A DNA stretch of 64,000 nt from Albugo candida. Its lineage: Eukaryota; Oomycota; Peronosporomycetes; Albuginales; Albuginaceae. Below the pieces are notes generated by a model. That model did not search any database and was not told the origin of the DNA. It worked only from the letters and a program-made list of their open reading frames with translations. Below, one piece after another: positions 23,097 to 34,306 of this stretch (positions are counted from its first letter, which is position 1; each line of letters opens with the position of its first letter). Location: positions 434,001-498,000 of the forward strand of contig CAJNAR010000160.1 of assembly GCA_905220665.1 (NCBI GenBank), written 5' to 3'. Made by a program: the position numbers and the translations under genes.

Positions 23097-23547
23097 TACG
23101 AGCAGCATGTTCTGTGATACCTCATAATGTATTGTAATAGAGATGTCGAGTGTTTTCTCGCGCAGGATGAGTGAAGTAATGAGAAAATGACACACAAACT
23201 TCTGACTTTTCTGGAAGGAAAGAACGCACTTTGAGCGGTACTCCGAGTCACCTTGTGTTCTTCATGCAAAATACGGTTTTCATTGCGTTCTTAGAACGTG
23301 CAAATGCAATTAATTCTAAGAAACAATTAAGTTCGTGCGTACTTTCTACACACGGTTGTATCATTTCCCTGCAGCCATCGAAATTAGATGGGTTGATAAT
23401 CAGGGAAAACGCATCTATGTACAGAAGTACGGAACTAATTCGTCCATCTGTGTGGTGAACTTTTTGTGGAGCGCTGACCTAGCTCATTCTGTTACTTACT
23501 CTGTAATTTACAAAGCGATTCTAATTGAGACACACAACGACGTGAGG

Positions 23548-24384
23548 ATGGAATTTGTGCGCTCCGATTTTTTTCCGGTCAATCAGGATGAGCGTTTGAG
23601 CTCACCAAGGATCCACAACCATCAAATTAGGGAAACAAAAATGGATATGCACGGTCTCACTCAAAACCTCGTGTTCAAGACACCTTCAGCGTTGGTACCC
23701 AATTTATATCGTGGACGATGTCGTTACCCATCACAAAGATGTGACAACGAACGAGCCTTGAAACGAAACGGACAAGCCCATAAATTGTGTGAAAAACATC
23801 GAAAGAAGCAAAACGAACATCAGCGAAAGTTTGATGGCAAGAAATCTAAAGGTCAAAAGGCGAAATCAGTTAGAATCAAGCTTAATCCTGTATCAAGCGG
23901 TAAATTACGCATTACGACCCCACAGTCATCTCTCGCGGGTGTATATCCTCGCTGGTGTGCACCCCACCATTGCAGAGTTCAAGATCATACGAGTCCTTCA
24001 TCTTCTCAACAATACATTCCGTTTGCGGATAATACGCAATTTAGGCTTTCGAATCGGTCCGTCTTTACTGAAAGCAACATACGAGCGCCACGCGCAGAAG
24101 CAAGCATGGCTCCTCGTCCCACTGATCTAGTGGCAACACTACACACTACTTCGACTTTTGATCGTGAAAGAATGCGTTCCGTTCGATTACCGTCCTTAAG
24201 TACGAATCTGTTTGGAATTGGAATCGAATTGCACCAACCACGCAGACTTCACAATTCAATCAAGAACCTCTGTTCACAAGCGCCAAGCACTTTGATACAA
24301 GAGCAGTCCGCTGTACCACCCCCTCTACAACCTTATAGGCTTTCGTCAAGTACGAGGGGATGTGGTCTTGGCCAATGTTTTTGA
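23548..24384 (+). CDS. basic protein with oomycete-type Cys/His cluster, unrecognised
   Basis: 278 aa from the ATG at 23548. The frame is open from 23335, and a shorter start at 23641 is also possible. The core (residues about 55-85 of this model) reads CRYPSQRCDNERALKRNG followed by HKLCEKHRKKQNEHQRKFD. The spacing C-x6-C-x14-C-x2-H could bind one zinc ion, and a run of basic residues follows, like small regulatory or DNA-binding Cys/His proteins common in oomycetes. The C-terminal 150 residues are Ser/Pro/Arg-rich and probably disordered. I infer a nuclear protein. No named family. Confidence 0.55.
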   Translation: MEFVRSDFFPVNQDERLSSPRIHNHQIRETKMDMHGLTQNLVFKTPSALVPNLYRGRCRYPSQRCDNERALKRNGQAHKLCEKHRKKQNEHQRKFDGKKSKGQKAKSVRIKLNPVSSGKLRITTPQSSLAGVYPRWCAPHHCRVQDHTSPSSSQQYIPFADNTQFRLSNRSVFTESNIRAPRAEASMAPRPTDLVATLHTTSTFDRERMRSVRLPSLSTNLFGIGIELHQPRRLHNSIKNLCSQAPSTLIQEQSAVPPPLQPYRLSSSTRGCGLGQCF

Positions 24385-24729
24385 TCTCTAGGAGAAACAC
24401 TTGTAATCTGTATATAGCAACATGGGACAAAGCAATTGCATAGAAGTCAGGGTTCAGGTCTGTACCGGTGAATTTGGCTACGGTCAGAACCGGTTACAAT
24501 GTGGCTGTGAGCGACAACTATCGCCCTAGGTTACTTGAAACAAAAACTTGGATTTTAGTCGTTCCATAGGCGATAATATTGTATACACTGTATGGTTTCT
24601 TTAGTCGTCACGTGTTAAGTGGTATAGTAAGCGTATACCATTTGGTGGAATGAATGCGCGCATTAAATCCCCATGCGGTACCTGATTGATTATATATCGC
24701 TATATTCTACCAATCAACATCTTCCAGAC
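24385..24729. other. intergenic, no feature seen
   Basis: Separates the Cys/His gene from fmt. Presumably contains the fmt promoter. No tRNA, repeat or small frame of note. An ATG at 24673 is in frame with fmt exon 1 but gives a less basic start. Confidence 0.35.
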
Positions 24730-26187
24730 ATGCACATTCGAGCCGCTGTGACGTGTTCATTTCATCGTTTCTCGCGTTCATTTTCTGTGGCACCACCTCG
24801 CTACAAGATCCTCTTCTTTGGAACAGATCACATATCTGTATCTACGCTACAGAGATTGCACGAAAATAGGTGCAAATTGGTCAAATTTGCTGCAAAATTG
24901 ACCTATAACTCTATTTGTACTCCCACTCTAGCAAGCAACACGAGGAATCTCTGATCAGTACGATTGAAATCGTATGTCCTTCCGATCGAAAAATTGGACG
25001 CAGAAAGAAAAAGGAACCGGTTCCTGTAAAACGGTATGCGATGGAAAACGGCCTTACATTCACAGAAACACCTTCATATATGTAAGTATATCGACACGCT
25101 ATTCGCAATTACGTCACGTGATCATTATAGAAAATCTCTCAAGCATTGGAATGTTCCGAATAAAAGCCCCTTTGATGTCGGTGTTGTTGTTTCATTTGGC
25201 TATTTCCTCGTACGTATATTGACTATGAAGTAGGACACTCACTGTATTTGTTAGTATCCTCACTTACTGGACAATCTTAAATATGGAGCCATCAACATGC
25301 ATCCGTCTCTATTGCCCAAGGTTCATTAAAACCTCAGTCATCCCATCACTCACTAGCGTCCGCATAGTATCGAGGCCCAGCTCCGATCCACCACGCCTTA
25401 CTCAATGGTGACCGTACTACTGGAGTCTCGGTTATTGAGATTGATCCACTCGCATTTGACACGGGTCGAATCCTGCTACAGAAAACATTTCCGATCCCCG
25501 AGAATATCACTTTCCAACCGTAATACTTGCTCGCCATTGCCGTTTGCACACTCACAGTTATCAAATCATCAGCTTGGCGACCAATTTATCCGAATTTGGA
25601 GCTTCCTGTGTAGTCGAAACATTGCGTAATTTACCTTATTTGAAGCAACACGCAACGGTACAAAACGACTCACAAGCGTCAAAGGCGCCTAAAGTTCGGT
25701 TCGAGCACGGAATACTGTCACTCAAAGAGTCTGCTACGGAAATTTTTCAGGTTTGAGTATCAGTCGACCTGAAAACGAACCTAAGAATCTGGGGTAAGAA
25801 ATGGCAGGCGCTTGGTGATTCAGTGGGCGTCTCGGTGGCATTCAGAGGAAAACGGGTCAAGTTATGCAAGATCGAGATCCCGAGTGAAGAAATGATATTG
25901 AAAGGTTGGTCTCTGAGTTTTGTTGTTGAGTGCTCAAATACTTTGTCCTAGTAGAACAGGAATTATTATGTGGTGCATTCATTTTTGATACCCAAATCAA
26001 GGCGCTTTGGTTGAAATGTGCGCAGAATTCGTGGCTGCTGGTATTTTCATTACAACAGGAAGATCGTAAAATCGGAGATGCGCTGGATTTTGTGAACGGA
26101 TATCGTCTCCGAAACAATATAGCGAAATTTGAGCCAGTTGGTAGTCTTCAAACATGCGAAAATGACACCAAGAAGCATCACAATTGA
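24730..26187 (+). CDS. fmt: mitochondrial methionyl-tRNA formyltransferase
   Basis: Eight short exons: 24730-24869, 24932-25081, 25131-25209, 25255-25320, 25368-25519, 25558-25750, 25799-25904 and 25952-26187; 373 aa. Phases agree at all joins. The protein reads KILFFGTDHISVSTLQRL, VVVSFGYFL, INMHPSLLP then YRGPAPIHHALLNGD, TTGVSVIEIDPLAFDTG, a second-domain APK motif, GKRVKL, and a C-terminal LQQEDRKIGDALDFVNGYRL. The catalytic N137, H139 and D176 are present (E. coli N108, H110, D146). It formylates Met-tRNA for mitochondrial initiation. The N-terminus MHIRAAVTCSFHRFSRSFS is a typical presequence. A TGA at 25754-25756 falls inside a 48-bp GT/AG intron (25751-25798), so the gene is probably intact. 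It borders the effector array, and its 3' half has been copied to 40.7 kb. Confidence 0.85.
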
Positions 26188-26592
26188 CTCGATGGGTATC
26201 GAGTCAGCGACCTTTGGACTATACAATTGAGATCACATGTCTTCTCTAAAACGTTAACTTCCATTAGTTTGTCTGGGTCATGTGTTGTATCTGTTAGCAT
26301 TCGGCTTTGGAAACAGCGATTTCATAGAACAAGCGATTGGTTTCCTTGCTTTCCTAGCACATCAACGTGGCTAGTCGACTTGCTAGCGTACATTGCGCCA
26401 TACATCTTCACCCCCTCACAGTATCCAGCGATGGGATTCGGATATTGCGTGGACTTATGACGTTACCAAATTCAAATTCTGATCGCGTATCGATGCTGCC
26501 ATATGCGGCTTTTGGACACATTCTGCCTGCTATTGTTCGACCATTCTCCATCAAAGTGTCGCGCGAGAGACATAGAGTTTATAGAGTGCGTT
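26188..26592. repeat. spacer between fmt and the tandem array, duplicated at 41.6-42.0 kb
   Basis: Aligns with about 41593-42010 (for example CACATGTCTTCTCTAAA / CACATATCTTCTCTAAA, then GTCTGGGTCATGTGTTGTATCTGTTAGCATTCG). The duplication therefore joins the fmt 3' half, this spacer and the following secreted-protein gene as one block. No gene seen. Confidence 0.5.
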
Positions 26593-26966
26593 GGAGTCAT
26601 TCAAACGAAAAAGTTGAAACTGGTCGGCGTGTCACTTCTGCCTCGCAAGCTGTCGTTGCTACCTCTTCAGTCAGGCTCTGCGGTATATCTCGTCATCTCT
26701 CAAGATTGCGATGGCAAGAGCACAGCGAACCGATTGAATCGGTAGTTTTTCACTGATTAGTATACTTGCGGTCACGATTCTATAACTATGTCGTTATGAA
26801 TAGACTTAACAAACAGAACGATACATCATTCATACATAAACCTAGGATCGAAGGTAAAGAGTGGGACCATGTCATAAGAAAGTAAAATGTATTCATGCAT
26901 ACGATGTTTATCTGGTTCTTCAACTGCCTTTCTGACTCCTACCATCAGCCCGTGACCGTGTGAATA

Positions 26967-27506
26967 TCACTTGACCTGCTTCCTTTGACAACTTGCTTGC
27001 ATAAACATCCCTAATTGACCTAGGAACTTGGCGTTTTTTCCTTTAAATCCGAATGTTGCCTGTTGCCCACTCCTTTTGTCGAAGGAAGAAGGGAAATTCT
27101 TGGACAGGTTAATCATAAACGTTTGCTTCTGTTTGGCGTCATCCTTTTCATCATAACCAGCGAATATTCTACCAACGTATCCAGCGAGGATATCACTCTG
27201 GACAGTTTCTGCATCGCTGCCAATGCCTACCGTAATCCAATTTCGAAGAGCTGCTTCGTACAATTCATGGCAGTTGCCCAAATTCGAATTGCCTTTGCAA
27301 ACTATGTCATATCCTTGAACAAATTTGACTTTCTCGTCATCGCCTTCTTTTAGGCACTTTTTCGAGTCATATGAAAACTTAAACGGAATCTCTTTCGCTT
27401 TTTTTGGACCTGGCTGTGAACTTGACTTGAGATATCGCGATGCAACCTCTGCATTTCCAAAGGTGACGAGACCGAGTGCGGCAGCTACGATTGTGAGAGA
27501 GACCAT
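26967..27506 (-). CDS. secreted four-cysteine RYLK protein, array copy 1
   Basis: 179 aa from the MVSL methionine. A longer frame from 27614 exists, but its extra 36 codons lie in conserved 5' flank, including a TTCTCATTGCTCAA stretch (minus strand) that resembles the oomycete initiator, so transcription probably starts inside it. Signal peptide MVSLTIVAAALGLVTFGNA, then EVASRYLKSSSQ. Mature chain: C1-x18-C2-x8-C3 with CHELYEAAL, an IFAGYDEK turn, FGFKGKNAKFLGQLGMF and the last cysteine in MQASC. All four cysteines are kept in relatives, suggesting two disulfides. No enzyme motif. Likely a secreted effector: RxLK just after the cleavage site resembles degenerate RXLR motifs, but it lies earlier than usual and no dEER follows. 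Confidence 0.82.
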   Translation of the reverse strand: MVSLTIVAAALGLVTFGNAEVASRYLKSSSQPGPKKAKEIPFKFSYDSKKCLKEGDDEKVKFVQGYDIVCKGNSNLGNCHELYEAALRNWITVGIGSDAETVQSDILAGYVGRIFAGYDEKDDAKQKQTFMINLSKNFPSSFDKRSGQQATFGFKGKNAKFLGQLGMFMQASCQRKQVK

Positions 27507-27615
27507 GCTTGAAATTGTTGAGTTTTGAGCAATGAGAAGCAAATTCAATTGTGAATCAAACCCAAGTGTGCTACTTCCTCCAGCAATGAGTGTGACTTTG
27601 CACATCCTTTGCATT

Positions 27616-27632
27616 CAGCTGTCCTTACGTCA
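27616..27632 (-). promoter_or_regulatory. E-box/CRE-like upstream element, array unit 1 (same in units 2-5)
   Basis: CAGCTG at 27616-27621 and TTACGTCA at 27625-27632, starting 110 bp before the ATG. Exact copies lie at 29451, 31286, 33121 and 34956. About 60 bp further upstream, TAATCTGACGTGGAT holds a second ACGT core. These are the best-conserved blocks in the 5' flank of the family. Confidence 0.6.
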
Positions 27633-28801
27633 TTTATACAAATCTGTTCTTCTCATGACGCTAGTGTGGGTTGTAAGTAATCTAATCTGACGTGGATCGT
27701 ATCAATACCTACCGTGATATGCGTCCTACATTTTCATGCGAAATAGTATAGTCATCCGCGTCATCTGATTATTAAGTCATCGAACACCACCTCCACGTCA
27801 AGTAGAAAATGGGCCTTACAGTGACGTGTCCCTATCTAGATACTCACAATTGTTTGTAAAGAAGAGGCAGAGAATATGACAATGTACAAGTTTAAATACT
27901 CACTGTATAGAGTGGGCAACATTTTCTCCTTCTCTCACAGATTCGGATAAACTGGTTCTTGTGATAATCGAGATGACTCAGCGGATGCAAATATCCGTGT
28001 CTCCACATAATGACGGACAGTAAGGTACAACGCAAATCTGCTTACACCTGGCAACCAGTAGCTCTTATACAATCAGACTGAACATGAGTTTGAACAGAGA
28101 TTGCCTGAGCTCAATATCAAAGCCCGCTTAACCGATTTGTAATGAAGAAGGGCATCTGGAGCAGTTTACTTGGAAGGTATAGTTCGCGAGCAAGGAATTG
28201 TCCAGAAACACTCAAATGCCTGCACTACGAGTATCAGAATCGGAAGTATCCGGACTAATGCTTCGATAAGACGCAATTATCTCTTGACATCTTCATTCCA
28301 TTCCTCTCTCAACTGTCCACACCGTGCACCCTGACTTCTCGAGACTCGGTTCGTTCGATCGTATACAGCACGCTTAAACAGTACTCTTCTTTGGCAAACG
28401 CACTGCAAGGTCTCCTGGTGTCATGCTGGAGTCATTGAAACGGAAAAGTTGAAACTAGTCGGCGTGTCACTTCTGCCTCGCAAGCTGTCCTTGCTACCTC
28501 CTCAGCCAGGCTCTGCGGTATGTCTCGTCATCTCTCAAGATTGCGATGGCAAGAGCACAGCGAACCGATTGAATCGGTAGTTTTTCACTGATTAGTATAC
28601 TTGCGGTCACGATTCTATAACTATGTCGTTATGAATAGACTTAACAAACAGAACGATACATCATTCATACATAAACCTAGGATCGAAGGTAAAGAGTGGG
28701 ACCATGTCATAAGAAAGTAAAATGTATTCATGCATACGATGTTTATCTGGTTCTTCAACTGCCTTTCTGACTCCTACCATCAGCCCGTGACCGTGTGAAT
28801 A

Positions 28802-29341
28802 TCACTTGACCTGCTTCCTTTGACAACTTGCTTGCATAAACATCCCTAATTGACCTAGGAACTTGGCGTTTTTTCCTTTAAATCCGAATGTTGCCTGTTG
28901 CCCACTCCTTTTGTCGAAGGAAGAAGGGAAATTCTTGGACAGGTTAATCATAAACGTTTGCTTCTGTTTGGCGTCATCCTTTTCATCATAACCAGCGAAT
29001 ATTCTACCAACGTATCCAGCGAGGATATCACTCTGGACAGTTTCTGCATCGCTGCCAATGCCTACCGTAATCCAATTTCGAAGAGCTGCTTCGTACAATT
29101 CATGGCAGTTGCCCAAATTCGAATTGCCTTTGCAAACTATGTCATATCCTTGAACAAATTTGACTTTCTCGTCATCGCCTTCTTTTAGGCACTTTTTCGA
29201 GTCATATGAAAACTTAAACGGAATCTCTTTCGCTTTTTTTGGACCTGGCTGTGAACTTGACTTGAGATATCGCGATGCAACCTCTGCATTTCCAAAGGTG
29301 ACGAGACCGAGTGCGGCAGCTACGATTGTGAGAGAGACCAT
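28802..29341 (-). CDS. secreted four-cysteine RYLK protein, array copy 2
   Basis: 179 aa; the protein is identical to array copy 1 over its whole length. Complete signal peptide, RYLK string and four cysteines. The unit has the ATGATCAGATAAG variant near its right end. Identity of coding and non-coding parts shows recent origin, not selection on the protein alone. It can add gene dosage. Confidence 0.82.
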   Translation of the reverse strand: MVSLTIVAAALGLVTFGNAEVASRYLKSSSQPGPKKAKEIPFKFSYDSKKCLKEGDDEKVKFVQGYDIVCKGNSNLGNCHELYEAALRNWITVGIGSDAETVQSDILAGYVGRIFAGYDEKDDAKQKQTFMINLSKNFPSSFDKRSGQQATFGFKGKNAKFLGQLGMFMQASCQRKQVK

Positions 29342-30645
29342 GCTTGAAATTGTTGAGTTTTGAGCAATGAGAAGCAAATTCAATTGTGAATCAAACCCAA
29401 GTGTGCTACTTCCTCCAGCAATGAGTGTGACTTTGCACATCCTTTGCATTCAGCTGTCCTTACGTCATTTATACAAATCTGTTCTTCTCATGACGCTAGT
29501 GTGGGTTGTAAGTAATCTAATCTGACGTGGATCGTATCAATACCTACCGTGATATGCGTCCTACATTTTCATGCGAAATAGTATAGTCATCCGCGTCATC
29601 TGATTATTAAGTCATCGAACACCACCTCCACGTCAAGTAGAAAATGGGCCTTACAGTGACGTGTCCCTATCTAGATACTCACAATTGTTTGTAAAGAAGA
29701 GGCAGAGAATATGACAATGTACAAGTTTAAATACTCACTGTATAGAGTGGGCAACATTTTCTCCTTCTCTCACAGATTCGGATAAACTGGTTCTTGTGAT
29801 AATCGAGATGACTCAGCGGATGCAAATATCCGTGTCTCCACATAATGACGGACAGTAAGGTACAACGCAAATCTGCTTACACCTGGCAACCAGTAGCTCT
29901 TATACAATCAGACTGAACATGAGTTTGAACAGAGATTGCCTGAGCTCAATATCAAAGCCCGCTTAACCGATTTGTAATGAAGAAGGGCATCTGGAGCAGT
30001 TTACTTGGAAGGTATAGTTCGCGAGCAAGGAATTGTCCAGAAACACTCAAATGCCTGCACTACGAGTATCAGAATCGGAAGTATCTGGACTAATGATCAG
30101 ATAAGACGCAGTTATCTCTTGACATCTTCATTCCATTCCTCTCTCAACTGTCCACACCGTGCACCCTGACTTCTCGAGACTCGGTTCGTTCGATCGTATA
30201 CAGCACGCTTAAACAGTACTCTTCTTTGGCAAACGCACTGCAAGGTCTCCTGGTGTCATGCTGGAGTCATTGAAACGGAAAAGTTGAAACTAGTCGGCGT
30301 GTCACTTCTGCCTCGCAAGCTGTCCTTGCTACCTCCTCAGCCAGGCTCTGCGGTATGTCTCGTCATCTCTCAAGATTGCGATGGCAAGAGCACAGCGAAC
30401 CGATTGAATCGGTAGTTTTTCACTGATTAGTATACTTGCGGTCACGATTCTATAACTATGTCGTTATGAATAGACTTAACAAACAGAACGATACATCATT
30501 CATACATAAACCTAGGATCGAAGGTAAAGAGTGGGACCATGTCATAAGAAAGTAAAATGTATTCATGCATACGATGTTTATCTGGTTCTTCAACTGCCTT
30601 TCTGACTCCTACCATCAGCCCGTGACCGTGTGAATATCACTTGAC

Positions 30646-31176
30646 CTAATTCCTGAGACAACTTGCTTGCATAAACATCCCTAATTGACCTAGGAACTTG
30701 GCGTTTTTTCCTTTAAATCCGAATGTTGCTTGTTGCCCACTCTTTTTGTCGAAGGAAGAAGGGAAATTCTTGGACAGGTTAATCATAAACGTTTGCTTCT
30801 GTTTGGCGTCATCCTTTTCATCATAACCAGCGAATATTCTACCAACGTATCCAGCGAGGATATCACTCTGGACAGTTTCTGCATCGCTGCCAATGCCTAC
30901 CGTAATCCAATTTCGAAGAGCTGCTTCGTACAATTCATGGCAGTTGCCCAAATTCGAATTGCCTTTGCAAACTATGTCATATCCTTGAACAAATTTGACT
31001 TTCTCGTCATCGCCTTCTTTTAGGCACTTTTTCGAGTCATATGAAAACTTAAACGGAATCTCTTTCGCTTTTTTTGGACCTGGCTGTGAACTTGACTTGA
31101 GATATCGCGATGCAACCTCTGCATTTCCAAAGGTGACGAGACCGAGTGCGGCAGCTACGATTGTGAGAGAGACCAT
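30646..31176 (-). CDS. secreted four-cysteine RYLK protein, array copy 3 (variant C-terminus)
   Basis: 176 aa. It matches copies 1 and 2 except for one R to K change before SGQQ and a changed end: after the last cysteine the chain reads LRN and stops three codons early. The change is a cluster of substitutions in about 15 bp (plus strand CCTAATTCCTGAGACAAC against CCTGCTTCCTTTGACAAC), with no length change in the unit. All four cysteines are kept, so the protein should fold as the others do. The cluster of differences suggests a short conversion tract from another paralogue. Confidence 0.8.
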   Translation of the reverse strand: MVSLTIVAAALGLVTFGNAEVASRYLKSSSQPGPKKAKEIPFKFSYDSKKCLKEGDDEKVKFVQGYDIVCKGNSNLGNCHELYEAALRNWITVGIGSDAETVQSDILAGYVGRIFAGYDEKDDAKQKQTFMINLSKNFPSSFDKKSGQQATFGFKGKNAKFLGQLGMFMQASCLRN

Positions 31177-32471
31177 GCTTGAAATTGTTGAGTTTTGAGC
31201 AATGAGAAGCAAATTCAATTGTGAATCAAACCCAAGTGTGCTACTTCCTCCAGCAATGAGTGTGACTTTGCACATCCTTTGCATTCAGCTGTCCTTACGT
31301 CATTTATACAAATCTGTTCTTCTCATGACGCTAGTGTGGGTTGTAAGTAATCTAATCTGACGTGGATCGTATCAATACCTACCGTGATATGCGTCCTACA
31401 TTTTCATGCGAAATAGTATAGTCATCCGCGTCATCTGATTATTAAGTCATCGAACACCACCTCCACGTCAAGTAGAAAATGGGCCTTACAGTGACGTGTC
31501 CCTATCTAGATACTCACAATTGTTTGTAAAGAAGAGGCAGAGAATATGACAATGTACAAGTTTAAATACTCACTGTATAGAGTGGGCAACATTTTCTCCT
31601 TCTCTCACAGATTCGGATAAACTGGTTCTTGTGATAATCGAGATGACTCAGCGGATGCAAATATCCGTGTCTCCACATAATGACGGACAGTAAGGTACAA
31701 CGCAAATCTGCTTACACCTGGCAACCAGTAGCTCTTATACAATCAGACTGAACATGAGTTTGAACAGAGATTGCCTGAGCTCAATATCAAAGCCCGCTTA
31801 ACCGATTTGTAATGAAGAAGGGCATCTGGAGCAGTTTACTTGGAAGGTACAGTTCGCGAGCAAGGAATTGTCCAGAAACACTCAAATGCCTGCACTACGA
31901 GTATCAGAATCGGAAGTATCCGGACTAATGCTTCGATAAGACGCAATTATCTCTTGACATCTTCATTCCATTCCTCTCTCAACTGTCCACACCGTGCACC
32001 CTGACTTCTCGAGACTCGGTTCGTTCGATCGTATACAGCACGCTTAAACAGTACTCTTCTTTGGCAAACGCACTGCAAGGTCTCCTGGTGTCATGCTGGA
32101 GTCATTGAAACGGAAAAGTTGAAACTAGTCGGCGTGTCACTTCTGCCTCGCAAGCTGTCCTTGCTACCTCCTCAGCCAGGCTCTGCGGTATGTCTCGTCA
32201 TCTCTCAAGATTGCGATGGCAAGAGCACAGCGAACCGATTGAATCGGTAGTTTTTCACTGATTAGTATACTTGCGGTCACGATTCTATAACTATGTCGTT
32301 ATGAATAGACTTAACAAACAGAACGATACATCATTCATACATAAACCTAGGATCGAAGGTAAAGAGTGGGACCATGTCATAAGAAAGTAAAATGTATTCA
32401 TGCATACGATGTTTATCTGGTTCTTCAACTGCCTTTCTGACTCCTACCATCAGCCCGTGACCGTGTGAATA

Positions 32472-33011
32472 TCACTTGACCTGCTTCCTTTGACAACTTG
32501 CTTGCATAAACATCCCTAATTGACCTAGGAACTTGGCGTTTTTTCCTTTAAATCCGAATGTTGCCTGTTGCCCACTCCTTTTGTCGAAGGAAGAAGGGAA
32601 ATTCTTGGACAGGTTAATCATAAACGTTTGCTTCTGTTTGGCGTCATCCTTTTCATCATAACCAGCGAATATTCTACCAACGTATCCAGCGAGGATATCA
32701 CTCTGGACAGTTTCTGCATCGCTGCCAATGCCTACCGTAATCCAATTTCGAAGAGCTGCTTCGTACAATTCATGGCAGTTGCCCAAATTCGAATTGCCTT
32801 TGCAAACTATGTCATATCCTTGAACAAATTTGACTTTCTCGTCATCGCCTTCTTTTAGGCACTTTTTCGAGTCATATGAAAACTTAAACGGAATCTCTTT
32901 CGCTTTTTTTGGACCTGGCTGTGAACTTGACTTGAGATATCGCGATGCAACCTCTGCATTTCCAAAGGTGACGAGACCGAGTGCGGCAGCTACGATTGTG
33001 AGAGAGACCAT
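32472..33011 (-). CDS. secreted four-cysteine RYLK protein, array copy 4
   Basis: 179 aa, identical in protein to copies 1 and 2. The unit shares the right-end variant (ATGATCAGATAAG) of copies 2 and 5. It differs from them by a C to T in the CAGCATGCTTAAAC stretch near 33876, outside the gene. Confidence 0.82.
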   Translation of the reverse strand: MVSLTIVAAALGLVTFGNAEVASRYLKSSSQPGPKKAKEIPFKFSYDSKKCLKEGDDEKVKFVQGYDIVCKGNSNLGNCHELYEAALRNWITVGIGSDAETVQSDILAGYVGRIFAGYDEKDDAKQKQTFMINLSKNFPSSFDKRSGQQATFGFKGKNAKFLGQLGMFMQASCQRKQVK

Positions 33012-34306
33012 GCTTGAAATTGTTGAGTTTTGAGCAATGAGAAGCAAATTCAATTGTGAATCAAACCCAAGTGTGCTACTTCCTCCAGCAATGAGTGTGA
33101 CTTTGCACATCCTTTGCATTCAGCTGTCCTTACGTCATTTATACAAATCTGTTCTTCTCATGACGCTAGTGTGGGTTGTAAGTAATCTAATCTGACGTGG
33201 ATCGTATCAATACCTACCGTGATATGCGTCCTACATTTTCATGCGAAATAGTATAGTCATCCGCGTCATCTGATTATTAAGTCATCGAACACCACCTCCA
33301 CGTCAAGTAGAAAATGGGCCTTACAGTGACGTGTCCCTATCTAGATACTCACAATTGTTTGTAAAGAAGAGGCAGAGAATATGACAATGTACAAGTTTAA
33401 ATACTCACTGTATAGAGTGGGCAACATTTTCTCCTTCTCTCACAGATTCGGATAAACTGGTTCTTGTGATAATCGAGATGACTCAGCGGATGCAAATATC
33501 CGTGTCTCCACATAATGACGGACAGTAAGGTACAACGCAAATCTGCTTACACCTGGCAACCAGTAGCTCTTATACAATCAGACTGAACATGAGTTTGAAC
33601 AGAGATTGCCTGAGCTCAATATCAAAGCCCGCTTAACCGATTTGTAATGAAGAAGGGCATCTGGAGCAGTTTACTTGGAAGGTATAGTTCGCGAGCAAGG
33701 AATTGTCCAGAAACACTCAAATGCCTGCACTACGAGTATCAGAATCGGAAGTATCTGGACTAATGATCAGATAAGACGCAGTTATCTCTTGACATCTTCA
33801 TTCCATTCCTCTCTCAACTGTCCACACCGTGCACCCTGACTTCTCGAGACTCGGTTCGTTCGATCGTATACAGCATGCTTAAACAGTACTCTTCTTTGGC
33901 AAACGCACTGCAAGGTCTCCTGGTGTCATGCTGGAGTCATTGAAACGGAAAAGTTGAAACTAGTCGGCGTGTCACTTCTGCCTCGCAAGCTGTCCTTGCT
34001 ACCTCCTCAGCCAGGCTCTGCGGTATGTCTCGTCATCTCTCAAGATTGCGATGGCAAGAGCACAGCGAACCGATTGAATCGGTAGTTTTTCACTGATTAG
34101 TATACTTGCGGTCACGATTCTATAACTATGTCGTTATGAATAGACTTAACAAACAGAACGATACATCATTCATACATAAACCTAGGATCGAAGGTAAAGA
34201 GTGGGACCATGTCATAAGAAAGTAAAATGTATTCATGCATACGATGTTTATCTGGTTCTTCAACTGCCTTTCTGACTCCTACCATCAGCCCGTGACCGTG
34301 TGAATA

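Noticed and set aside
25754..25756. In-frame TGA in fmt taken as a nonsense mutation
   Set aside because: A 48-bp intron with GT/AG ends (25751-25798), a length typical of this gene, removes it and keeps the frame and family alignment.
27063..27528. Plus-strand 96- and 67-aa frames repeated in every array unit
   Set aside because: They lie antisense inside the secreted-protein gene and are conserved only because the units are identical. They are absent from diverged family members.
27507..27614. Longer start (MQRMCK...) for array genes
   Set aside because: The 36 extra codons fall in shared 5' flank with an initiator-like stretch, would bury the signal peptide, and are not kept as protein in most relatives. 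MVS is the common start.
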